DNA of 8,609 bases from Bacteroidales bacterium UBA5266 (GCA_002411545.1 DHTG01000078.1:1-8609); one strand, 5' to 3'. Counted from the stretch's first letter, positions 1-7,174 are shown. Program-made: numbers and translations. Notes: a model not told the origin generated them from the sequence alone.

Positions 1-1961
1 TCAAAGGCATCGGCATCGAGTACTGCCGACCAGGTGTAGCTGTAATATCCGGCAGAATAACCCGAAGAGGATGAAAAAATATGTAAGAAATACGGACTTT
101 TATAACGGGAAATGATTTCGGGTATTAAACCGTATTTCGCCATAGCAGAATCTTCGAAAACAGATGGGTTTGTTATTTCGGGATTTTCGAGCATATGATA
201 ATCCATATCTAATAAAGAAGCGGCAATAAGTTCGGTATTGATAAAACCTTGTCCGTAATTACCAGCAGCTTCGATTTTGTCGATGAGTTCTTGCGGAATG
301 GGTTCACCGGTTTGATAATGTTTGGCATATAATTTCAATACTTCAGGATGACTTGCCCAATTTTCCATGATTTGAGAAGGAAGTTCAACAAAATCGCGGC
401 TTACGTTGGTTCCTGCCAATGAACGGTATTTACAATTACTTAACAAACCGTGCAATCCGTGTCCGAATTCATGAAAGAACGTTTCGGTTTCATCAAAATT
501 AAGCAAGGAAGGAATATCGCCTGCCGGACGGGGGAAGTTAAATACCAGGGAAATAACAGGAATAACATTTTCATTTTCTTTGGTTTTATATTGTCCGCGG
601 AATTCGGTCATCCAAGCTCCGCTACGTTTGCTGGCTCGGGTGAAATAATCCATATATAAAATACCGATAATTTTTCCATTGTCGATTACTTCATAGGCAA
701 CGGCTTCGGGATTATATACGGGAATATTTTTATTTTCTTTAAATGTTAATCCGTAGAGTTTTTCGCAAAGCATGAAAACACCGTCTCTTACATTTTCCAA
801 TTTAAAGAAAGGACGAATCACTTCATCATTCAAATCATATTTTGCCTTTCTCACTTTTTCGGTGTAATAGCGCCAATCCCAGGGTTGAATGTTGAAAGAG
901 GGTTTCTCTTTTTTTGCTAATGCTTGGTATTGAGCTGCTTCTTCCTTTGCTTTTGCCAGTGCAGGAACCCAAACTTTTTGTAATAAATCATACACAGCTT
1001 TAGGATTTTTAGCCATGCGATCTTCCAATACATAATCGGCATGGGTTTTATATCCTAATAATTGAGCTCTTTCGGCACGTAGTTTTATGATTTTAGCAAT
1101 AATTTCGTTGTTGTCGAATTCACCTCCATTGCAACGGGATGAATAGGCACGCCATATTTCTTCGCGTTTGGCACGATTATCGGCATTTTGAAGAAAGGGT
1201 AATAAGCTGGGGTTATGAATGGTAAATACCCATTTGCCTTTGGTTGCTTCCTCTTGATTGGCTGTTTCGGCAGCAGTAGTTATAAGTGAGCTTGGTAATC
1301 CGGCTAAATCTTCTTCCTTATCAATGATTAACTTATAAGCATTGGTAGCACTTAGCACATTGTTGCTGAATTTTAAAGATAATACGGAAAGTTCTTCGTT
1401 GATTTCACGAAAACGGGCTTGTTTTTCAACAGCTAAATTAGCACCACCACGAACAAAATCTTTATAGGTTTCTTCTAAGAGTCGCATTTGTTCTTTATCA
1501 AGTGAAAGTTTGTCTTTTTGTTCGTAAACGGATTTCACTTTTTTAAATAAATCGGGATTTAAATTGATATCGTCAGCATGAGCCGAAAGCTTTGGACTGA
1601 TTTCTTCGGCTAATTTGTTCATTTCATCGCTATTATCGGTTTCACACATATTAAAAAATACCATTGAAACCGTAGTTAAGAGTTCACCGCTATAGTCTAA
1701 AGCTTCGATAGTGTTTTCAAAAGTAGGCTCGTCGGAGTTGTTAACAATAGCTTCGATTTCTTCTTTTTGTTGCAACATCCCTTCCTCAAAAGCCGGAAGA
1801 TAATGCTCGGATTTAATGTCATTAAAAGCCGGAACACCGTAAGGCGTTTCAGGTTTTGCAAAAAACGGATTGTTCATATCTAAAACTCTTTCTTGTTTTT
1901 TATCTTTGCACGATATCGATATCATGCATAAAACTAATGTGGTATAAACTAATTTTTTCAT
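1..1961 (-). CDS. dcp: M3 family zinc metallopeptidase, Dcp-like lipoprotein (C-terminus cut by window edge)
   Basis: This encodes an M3 (thimet oligopeptidase/Dcp) zinc peptidase, a family that degrades short peptides. 653 codons are visible from the ATG at 1961 and no stop is reached. Family members are about 680-710 residues, so roughly 30-50 residues lie off the left edge. The zinc site HEFGH is at residues 497-501, with the expected third ligand Glu526 in FVELPSQIMEN, 25 residues after the second His as in thimet oligopeptidase. A late substrate-binding segment has His627 and Tyr635, Tyr639 and Tyr642 (GYSAGYYSY). The WDWRYYTEK block is characteristic of Dcp-type members. The N-terminus MKK plus a hydrophobic stretch ending ISIS-Cys18 is a probable signal peptidase II lipoprotein signal. 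That would place the enzyme outside the cytoplasm, unlike the cytoplasmic E. coli Dcp. The Dcp-versus-oligopeptidase A assignment is by pattern only. A TAnnTTTG promoter lies just upstream. Confidence 0.93.
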   Translation of the reverse strand, partial: MKKLVYTTLVLCMISISCKDKKQERVLDMNNPFFAKPETPYGVPAFNDIKSEHYLPAFEEGMLQQKEEIEAIVNNSDEPTFENTIEALDYSGELLTTVSMVFFNMCETDNSDEMNKLAEEISPKLSAHADDINLNPDLFKKVKSVYEQKDKLSLDKEQMRLLEETYKDFVRGGANLAVEKQARFREINEELSVLSLKFSNNVLSATNAYKLIIDKEEDLAGLPSSLITTAAETANQEEATKGKWVFTIHNPSLLPFLQNADNRAKREEIWRAYSSRCNGGEFDNNEIIAKIIKLRAERAQLLGYKTHADYVLEDRMAKNPKAVYDLLQKVWVPALAKAKEEAAQYQALAKKEKPSFNIQPWDWRYYTEKVRKAKYDLNDEVIRPFFKLENVRDGVFMLCEKLYGLTFKENKNIPVYNPEAVAYEVIDNGKIIGILYMDYFTRASKRSGAWMTEFRGQYKTKENENVIPVISLVFNFPRPAGDIPSLLNFDETETFFHEFGHGLHGLLSNCKYRSLAGTNVSRDFVELPSQIMENWASHPEVLKLYAKHYQTGEPIPQELIDKIEAAGNYGQGFINTELIAASLLDMDYHMLENPEITNPSVFEDSAMAKYGLIPEIISRYKSPYFLHIFSSSSGYSAGYYSYTWSAVLDADAF

Positions 1962-1987
1962 CTTAAATGTACTTTATATTTGAATTG

Positions 1988-1995
1988 CAAATGTA
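1988..1995 (-). promoter_or_regulatory. Bacteroidota-type -7 promoter element for the M3 peptidase gene
   Basis: Read on the minus strand, this is TACATTTG, a perfect match to the Bacteroidota primary-sigma -7 consensus TAnnTTTG. It lies 26 bp upstream of the ATG at 1961, giving a leader of about 20 nt. I see no good TTG-type -33 element at the usual distance, so the call rests on the -7 box and its position. Confidence 0.5.
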
Positions 1996-2133
1996 CATAA
2001 ATTTTTTAAATGATATAACTCGAGGGCTAAAACCAATACATTTTATTCGAAAAATATCTATCATTGAATGTTCAGTCTCAATCGTTTCTTAATAATTATT
2101 CCCGGAATAGGATGATGAAGCCCTAAATTTTAG

Positions 2134-2141
2134 TACTTTTG
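2134..2141 (+). promoter_or_regulatory. Bacteroidota-type -7 promoter element for miaB
   Basis: TACTTTTG matches TAnnTTTG perfectly and ends 16 bp before the TTG start codon of miaB. Transcription would begin near 2145-2150, leaving a leader of only about 8-13 nt. No clear -33 TTG motif is seen at the expected distance. A near-perfect palindrome, CTAAA-T-TTTAG (2123-2133), abuts the box on its upstream side. Confidence 0.5.
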
Positions 2142-2157
2142 CAAAAATTTTAACTCA

Positions 2158-3468
2158 TTGGATACAAAAAAGCAATTATATATTGAAACCTACGGTTGTC
2201 AGATGAATTTTGCTGATAGCGAAATTGTTGCCTCTATATTATCTGACAATTACGCTATTTGTAATGACATTCAACAAGCGGATGTAATTCTAATCAATAC
2301 TTGTTCCATCCGCGAAAACGCCGAACAAAAGGTGTTGAAACGTTTGGTTGAATTAAATGCTTTATATCGCAAACATTCTTCCATCAAAATAGGATTGATA
2401 GGTTGTATGGCTGCCCGATTTGAAAAAGAATTAATAAAGAAATCGCTCGTCGATATAGTAGCCGGCCCGGACGCCTATCGTTCCTTAGCTTTATTGCTGG
2501 AAGATAGTTATCAACAGGCAACGAATACCATTCTATCAACCATCGAAACGTACGATGACATATTACCCCTTCGCTTCGACAGCAACGGCATCTCCGCTTT
2601 CATATCCATCATGCGAGGATGTAATAATTTTTGTTCCTATTGTGTCGTCCCATATACCCGTGGCAGAGAACGTAGCCGTAATCCAAAAACCATCATCGAA
2701 GAAGTGAAAAAACTACTTGATAAAGGATTTAAAGAAGTAACACTATTGGGACAAAATGTAAATTCCTATGAATGGGATGAACACATAGACTTTCCCGATT
2801 TAATGGATCAAGTGGCAAGTGTGGATAAATCCTTACGCATTCGCTTTGCCACCTCTCACCCCAAAGACCTATCCGATAAATTGTTGCAAGTTATGGCTGC
2901 CCATCCTAACATATGTAAATCTATTCATTTACCTGCACAATCGGGGAGCAATGCCATCTTGAAACGCATGAACCGCAAATATACCCGCGAATGGTATTTG
3001 CAAAGAATAGATGCGATACGTCATTATATGCCCGAAGCCGGGATTTCAACGGATATAATTGCAGGTTTTTGTGGTGAAACCGAACAAGATCATCAGGATA
3101 CTCTGAGCTTAATGCAAATGGTTGCTTATGATTTTGCATTTATGTTTAAATACTCCGAGCGTAGTGGCACCCACGCATCCAAAACATTAACAGACGATGT
3201 GCCCGATCACATTAAAACACGTCGTTTAGAAGAAATTATCACACTACAACAACAACTTTCCCATAACAGTAATTTATCCGATTTAGGAAAATCTTTCGAG
3301 GTTTTGATTGAAGGCACTTCCAAACGTTCTCCGGATTTTTATTTCGGTCGTAATTCTCAAAATAAAGTCATTGTATTTCCTAAATTACATTATAATATTG
3401 GCGATTATGTGAATGTGAAAGTTGAAAGTTGTACCACAGCTACTTTATTGGGAAGTATCCAAGCATAA
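2158..3468 (+). CDS. miaB: tRNA-2-methylthio-N6-dimethylallyladenosine synthase MiaB
   Basis: MiaB is a cytoplasmic radical SAM methylthiotransferase. It converts i6A37 to ms2i6A37 in tRNAs reading UNN codons, which helps anticodon stability and frame maintenance. All three domains are present in 436 residues, a normal family length. The N-terminal methylthiotransferase domain has cluster cysteines Cys14 (ETYGCQMN), Cys49 and Cys83. The radical SAM core has Cys155, Cys159 and Cys162 (RGCNNFCSYC) followed by VVPYTRGRERSR. A TRAM RNA-binding domain spans about 376-436. The start is TTG at 2158: an in-frame TAG at 2131-2133 blocks extension, no ATG or GTG lies between, and the next in-frame ATG falls inside the Cys14 motif. 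The gene stands alone on the plus strand, with its own promoter close upstream. MiaA, which makes the i6A substrate, is not in the window. Confidence 0.96.
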   Translation: MDTKKQLYIETYGCQMNFADSEIVASILSDNYAICNDIQQADVILINTCSIRENAEQKVLKRLVELNALYRKHSSIKIGLIGCMAARFEKELIKKSLVDIVAGPDAYRSLALLLEDSYQQATNTILSTIETYDDILPLRFDSNGISAFISIMRGCNNFCSYCVVPYTRGRERSRNPKTIIEEVKKLLDKGFKEVTLLGQNVNSYEWDEHIDFPDLMDQVASVDKSLRIRFATSHPKDLSDKLLQVMAAHPNICKSIHLPAQSGSNAILKRMNRKYTREWYLQRIDAIRHYMPEAGISTDIIAGFCGETEQDHQDTLSLMQMVAYDFAFMFKYSERSGTHASKTLTDDVPDHIKTRRLEEIITLQQQLSHNSNLSDLGKSFEVLIEGTSKRSPDFYFGRNSQNKVIVFPKLHYNIGDYVNVKVESCTTATLLGSIQA

Positions 3469-3469
3469 T

Positions 3470-4153
3470 TTACAGCATGCTTTCATCGGCAAAACTGTAA
3501 TAGGCATTGGATGTTGCAATGATATGATCGACTAATTCAACATGTAGGATATTTGACAACATATATATTTCTTTCGTTAATTTAATATCTGTTTCGCTGG
3601 GTTGTATATTTCCTGAAGGATGATTATGGCAAAGGATAAAACCGGCCGCTTTTCCGGAAATAATGTGACGAAAAATTTTCTTGGGATCGGCAACAGTACT
3701 ACTGAGTCCACCTACGCCTATGAGCTTTTTCCCAATAATCTGTTTATTGGTTTTCAATAAAATAATCCAAAATTCTTCATGTGATAATTCCGCTATGTTG
3801 GAGTATATATAATTATAGGCTATTTTACTATTGGTTATTTGCTTTAGCACGATAGCTTCAGTTTCTCTTCTTCTTCTCCCCAACTCAAGAGCTGCGGTAA
3901 TAGTAACTGCCTTTGCCTCACCGATTCCTTTGTAAAGCATCAATTCCGAAATATCCAAACGGGATAATTCTGCCAAATTGTTATTACAATCGGCTAATAT
4001 GCGTTTGGACAAATCAACGGCGCTTTCCTCTCTGTTGCCTGAGGCGATTAATATGGCTAATAATTCCACTTCCGACAAGGACATAGGTCCTTTAGTCATC
4101 ATTTTTTCACGCGGACGGTCACTTTCCGCCCATTTGGGTATGCTTGATTTCAT
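3470..4153 (-). CDS. radC: RadC family protein (JAB/MPN+ domain, UPF0758)
   Basis: This is a 227-residue RadC-family protein, full length for the family. Its N-terminal region has a helix-hairpin-helix-like segment with KGIGEAKA at residues 75-82, usually a nucleic-acid-binding feature. The C-terminal JAB/MPN+ fold carries the metal site HNHPSGNIQPSETD, with His176, His178, Ser186 and Asp189 (H-x-H-x7-S-x2-D), and a candidate catalytic Glu126 or Glu127 in SHEEFW. The family was once called a DNA repair protein, but that role was withdrawn for E. coli RadC. The true substrate is unknown, and some relatives are tied to recombination or mobile elements. Here it is the last gene of the minus-strand run, 35 bp after the nucleotidyltransferase stop. 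Its own stop lies one base from that of miaB, facing it. I see no mobile-element signs around it, so it looks like a resident housekeeping copy. Confidence 0.94.
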   Translation of the reverse strand: MKSSIPKWAESDRPREKMMTKGPMSLSEVELLAILIASGNREESAVDLSKRILADCNNNLAELSRLDISELMLYKGIGEAKAVTITAALELGRRRRETEAIVLKQITNSKIAYNYIYSNIAELSHEEFWIILLKTNKQIIGKKLIGVGGLSSTVADPKKIFRHIISGKAAGFILCHNHPSGNIQPSETDIKLTKEIYMLSNILHVELVDHIIATSNAYYSFADESML

Positions 4154-4188
4154 AGTGTAGTTTTTAATTTCTAATTATATGTATGGCA

Positions 4189-4905
4189 TTATGTGTGTTC
4201 TTCTTCAAAAGCAGCTAACGACTCTAATTTTCCAACATCCCTCCAATCGCCGTAATTATGTATATATCCTTTGATGCATTGCTCCTTGGCAATGTATAAA
4301 TAAAAATCGGTAATTGAAAAAATTTGCTCTGCAAAAAAATAACGAACGATTTCCGGCGAAAGTATATGTATGCCACTAAAAGCATAAGGTTTCATTACTC
4401 CTTTTGTCTCTTTTATGATGATTTTCTCTTGGCTTTTAAGATTATAATGACCGCTTAAACACATGTTTTCATCAAAAAGAAAATAACGTTGGGTCTCCCT
4501 TTCTCTGACGGCCAAGGTAGCTAATGCAGACTGTTGTTCATGGTAAGCATACATTTCTTTTAGATTTATATCGCTGATAATATCTACATTATACACAAAA
4601 AAAGCTCTATTATCGTTGAAAAAGTGTGCTGCTTTCTTAATGCCTCCACCCGTATCAAGTAATTGCATGCTCTCGTCGGAAATAGATATATTCGCATCAA
4701 ATCGATGGGAATGGATAAATTCAATCATTAAAGGGGCAAAATGATGTACATTGATGATAATATCCGTTACACCCGCTTGGGTTAGCTTTTGAATGCTGTG
4801 TTCTAAGAGAGTTTTTCCATTAATTTCAACCAGGGCTTTGGGTTTATCGACCGTTAAATGTTTGAGTCTGGTCCCTAATCCGGCAGCCAAAATCATTGCT
4901 TTCAT
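4189..4905 (-). CDS. NTP-transferase family sugar-phosphate nucleotidyltransferase, MurU-like
   Basis: This 238-residue single-domain enzyme has the glucose-1-phosphate nucleotidyltransferase fold and presumably joins an NTP to a sugar-1-phosphate in the cytoplasm. The nucleotide-binding signature LAAGLGTR is at residues 6-13, followed by Lys21-Pro22-Lys23. LDTGGGI is at 83-89, the metal-binding Asp108 sits in YNVDIIS, and the C-terminal DWRDVGKLESL has Asp223 and Lys226. The short length, the LDTGGGI and FSGI blocks and the W-x-DVG-x-LE-x-L ending resemble MurU, the MurNAc-1-phosphate uridylyltransferase of peptidoglycan recycling. They differ from the longer RmlA or GalU enzymes. MurU's partner kinase AmgK is not in the window, so the substrate is unproven. 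The ATG at 4905 overlaps the stop of the upstream membrane-protein gene (ATGA), implying translational coupling. The gene has no promoter of its own that I can see. Confidence 0.85.
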   Translation of the reverse strand: MKAMILAAGLGTRLKHLTVDKPKALVEINGKTLLEHSIQKLTQAGVTDIIINVHHFAPLMIEFIHSHRFDANISISDESMQLLDTGGGIKKAAHFFNDNRAFFVYNVDIISDINLKEMYAYHEQQSALATLAVRERETQRYFLFDENMCLSGHYNLKSQEKIIIKETKGVMKPYAFSGIHILSPEIVRYFFAEQIFSITDFYLYIAKEQCIKGYIHNYGDWRDVGKLESLAAFEEEHT

Positions 4906-5903
4906 ATACTTGTGCTTTTTATTTTTTTGATAGCGCTTTTTGTTATAAATAAACGATTAAAGGTTTCCTCTTTCATATTTCTAGTCAAACGGACAATAAC
5001 AAAAGTAATGATAAAAGCCATGATAAAACGGAAAATAATGACCCCGGAATAATGCCCGCCCATCCCTAACATCAAAAGGGTGTCTTCGAAAATGCTGTGA
5101 AAAAGACCCATTAATATTAATGAATAAAAGATATCTTTAGGCTTTAGTTGTTTTTGCCTGCTTTCTTCAATTACCAAACCTCCTCCGTAAGCAATGCCCA
5201 GTGTCAATCCGATGATGGTGATAGGCAACACCTCTTCGCTGATACCCAAAGATTTTATAATCGGATGCAGGGCTTGATTGATGCGTCGCATGAATCCTGT
5301 CATCTCCAAGATACGCATGGCAAGTATCAAACTGAAAATTATACAGATAATAATCAGATAATTTTTTAACTCATTTAATATCCAAGCCTTCCAGGAAGGA
5401 TCTTGTACCATAAAAGTTTTGGATAAATGTACAGGTTCTTGTAATACATGAAAAGTGGAATAGATAAACGACAATAGCATGCCAAATAAAATTCCACAAC
5501 CGAAACGAAACAACAACATAAACCCAAATTTTACTCCGGCCTTTTGAGCAATTTTCAATTCGATGGGGAAGGTATGGGCTATTAAAACCATGGTAAGTAA
5601 AACCGTGAGTTGTGCCGAACTTAAAGGCTCCGAAAGCGAAGGATAGATGGCAAATAAGGATAATAATCCACCATAAATGTTCACAATCATGGAAGTAATC
5701 CATACCAACGACATTTCAGCCGGTAATCCACACAGTTTCATAACCGGATCCAAATACGTACTGATATAAGGAAGAATGTTAAACTCCTGTATGAAACGTA
5801 TGATAATTGAAATAGGAATCATGAGTTTAAACAATATCCAACAGGTTTTTAAACTACGTTTAGAAGTATAAATCAATAAATCCTTAAGAAACTTCAAAGG
5901 CAT
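4902..5903 (-). CDS. Nucleoside-recognition (Gate) domain integral membrane protein, tandem duplicate
   Basis: This is a 333-residue inner-membrane protein with about eight hydrophobic segments (roughly residues 20-38, 64-87, 97-112, 128-148, 181-199, 225-245, 258-272, 287-306). The general look matches Gate/nucleoside-recognition proteins, a family that includes SpmA/SpmB-like proteins and parts of nucleoside transporters. The substrate is not known. Two halves are recognisably homologous. Pro53, Lys56, Gly59, Glu63, YGG 77-79, His110 and FRF 132-134 in the first match Pro214, Lys217, Gly220, Glu224, YGG 239-241, His269 and FRF 291-293 in the second. A polar linker of about 30 residues joins them. 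The C-terminus is basic (KSAIKKIKS) and probably cytoplasmic. The start ATG lies 65 bp after the hemW stop and 47 bp downstream of a TAnnTTTG box. The stop overlaps the nucleotidyltransferase start. Confidence 0.85.
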   Translation of the reverse strand: MPLKFLKDLLIYTSKRSLKTCWILFKLMIPISIIIRFIQEFNILPYISTYLDPVMKLCGLPAEMSLVWITSMIVNIYGGLLSLFAIYPSLSEPLSSAQLTVLLTMVLIAHTFPIELKIAQKAGVKFGFMLLFRFGCGILFGMLLSFIYSTFHVLQEPVHLSKTFMVQDPSWKAWILNELKNYLIIICIIFSLILAMRILEMTGFMRRINQALHPIIKSLGISEEVLPITIIGLTLGIAYGGGLVIEESRQKQLKPKDIFYSLILMGLFHSIFEDTLLMLGMGGHYSGVIIFRFIMAFIITFVIVRLTRNMKEETFNRLFITKSAIKKIKSTSI

Positions 5904-5950
5904 GAATCGTATTATTTAACAAGTAATTATCCTTCGCAAGAATTGAAAAG

Positions 5951-5958
5951 CAAAAGTA
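5951..5958 (-). promoter_or_regulatory. Probable internal promoter (-7 element) for Gate protein / nucleotidyltransferase / radC
   Basis: The minus strand reads TACTTTTG, a perfect TAnnTTTG match and the same octamer as in front of miaB. It lies in the 65-bp gap after hemW, with a leader of about 40 nt to the ATG at 5903. No -33 TTG is evident at normal spacing. The box sits in the loop and one arm of a short AT-rich inverted repeat (AAAAGC/GCTTTT at 5946-5951 and 5959-5964). Confidence 0.45.
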
Positions 5959-5968
5959 GCTTTTTTCC

Positions 5969-7117
5969 TTATATAAAAAGAGTCGAAGCCACAAAATCGG
6001 CAAATAATCTCCCCTTTTCCGTTAAACGTAAATCGGTTTCCGTGAGTATATAATACGCTTGAGGGATGCTTGATAATTGTTGTTGTAAATGTTTTACATA
6101 GTGATTTCCTAATTGTGATTGTATATACGACAGTTTGCACCCTTTGAGGGTCCGAAGCGAGGTCATCACATATTCATTGTAACGCATATCCAAAGTCAGG
6201 ATTTCCTTTTCAAACAAAACATCTTCGGCCGTGGTATGATATTGTATTGGATCGGATATGTTATCCATGAACGAAATATACTTCTGTATATCGGCAATAT
6301 TCCATTGCCGATGTATCCTATCGTAGGAATGAGCTCCCGGACCTAAACCGATGTATTTTTTGTTTTCCCAATAGGCACTATTGTGTTTGGAAGCATAACC
6401 GGATTTGCAAAAATTAGATATTTCATAATGTATAAAATGATTCGATTGGGCAAAAGAAGTTAAATATTCATATTGTTCCATCGTTTCATCTTCGGAAGGA
6501 AGCAGATGTTTTTTATTTCGTACACTTTCGAATAAGGAAGTATCCTTTTCTAAACTTAATTGATAACAAGAAAGATGAGGTATATTTTTAAGTTTTTCGA
6601 GGTTATGTTTCCATTTTGACAAGCTCAAACCCGGAAAACCATACATCAAATCGACCGATAAATTTGTAAATCCATGTTTATATGCATGATCTATACAGGT
6701 TTCGGCTTGCTTTGCCGTATGTAAACGATTCAAGGTGCGTAAATCATCCTCATAAAACGACTGGACACCTATACTCAACCGATTCACTCCACAGTCTTTC
6801 AATTTACGGATATACTCTTCATTCAAACTGTCGGGATTGGCTTCGAGGCTTATTTCGGCGCCGACGTCCAACTTGAAAATGGAAGAGACGGTATGTATGA
6901 TGTCTTGTATATGATTAATCGATAGTAAAGATGGCGTACCTCCTCCTATATATAAACTATGCGCCAACTCGCCCGTGAAATATGCTGAGCGAAACCACAT
7001 TTCCTTCTTTAAAGCACTCACATAAGCAGAGATTAAAGAAGTATCGCATACGGAATAGAACGTACAATATGCGCATTTACGTACACAAAAGGGAATATGG
7101 ATATATACAGCTGACAT
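5969..7117 (-). CDS. hemW: Radical SAM heme chaperone HemW
   Basis: HemW is related to the oxygen-independent coproporphyrinogen III oxidase HemN but acts as a heme-binding chaperone for respiratory enzymes. The 382-residue length fits HemW and is shorter than HemN (about 450). Radical SAM cysteines Cys11, Cys15 and Cys18 lie in HIPFCVRKCAYCTF. Phe20 stands where HemN has a fourth cysteine (CxxxCxxCxC), which separates the two. SAM-site GGGTPS is at residues 58-63, followed by EANPDSL, SIGVQSF and GLGPGAHSY, all typical of the HemW/HemN group. A C-terminal winged-helix-like HemW segment ends in KGRLFADFV. The start ATG at 7117 sits directly before the VYIHIPFC motif, as usual. It follows rlmN after 57 bp with no promoter that I recognise, so it is probably co-transcribed. 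Older annotations would call it a coproporphyrinogen oxidase. Confidence 0.93.
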   Translation of the reverse strand: MSAVYIHIPFCVRKCAYCTFYSVCDTSLISAYVSALKKEMWFRSAYFTGELAHSLYIGGGTPSLLSINHIQDIIHTVSSIFKLDVGAEISLEANPDSLNEEYIRKLKDCGVNRLSIGVQSFYEDDLRTLNRLHTAKQAETCIDHAYKHGFTNLSVDLMYGFPGLSLSKWKHNLEKLKNIPHLSCYQLSLEKDTSLFESVRNKKHLLPSEDETMEQYEYLTSFAQSNHFIHYEISNFCKSGYASKHNSAYWENKKYIGLGPGAHSYDRIHRQWNIADIQKYISFMDNISDPIQYHTTAEDVLFEKEILTLDMRYNEYVMTSLRTLKGCKLSYIQSQLGNHYVKHLQQQLSSIPQAYYILTETDLRLTEKGRLFADFVASTLFI

Positions 7118-7174
7118 CTCTACATGTTACTTAAATTATCTTCATAAACATTCAAATCCTGAATGAATGAAAAA

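Noticed and set aside
450..659. 69-codon plus-strand open frame opposite the M3 peptidase active-site region
   Set aside because: It is antisense to the HEFGH region, whose coding is certain, and has no motif or promoter support.
2023..2124. AGGGCT and AGCCCT inverted pair in the divergent spacer as a looping operator
   Set aside because: It is six bases at about 90 bp separation in a 196-bp region, with no further symmetry around either copy; expected by chance.
3470..3500. Inverted repeat TTACAG/CTGTAA as a miaB terminator
   Set aside because: It is a 6-bp stem with a 19-nt loop and no T-tract, lying inside radC coding sequence; consistent with chance.
3470..4153. radC as a marker of a mobile or defence island
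   Set aside because: RadC homologues do occur in such islands, but here the neighbours are housekeeping genes and no integrase, transposase, direct repeats or tRNA gene is present.
5371..5703. 110-codon minus-strand open frame inside the Gate-domain gene
   Set aside because: It overlaps a clear membrane-protein gene in another frame and has low-complexity His/Phe/Trp-rich content with no recognisable motif; it is a frame shadow.
5969..7117. hemW as a true oxygen-independent coproporphyrinogen III oxidase (HemN)
   Set aside because: It lacks the fourth cysteine of the HemN CxxxCxxCxC motif (Phe20 instead) and is about 70 residues shorter than HemN.
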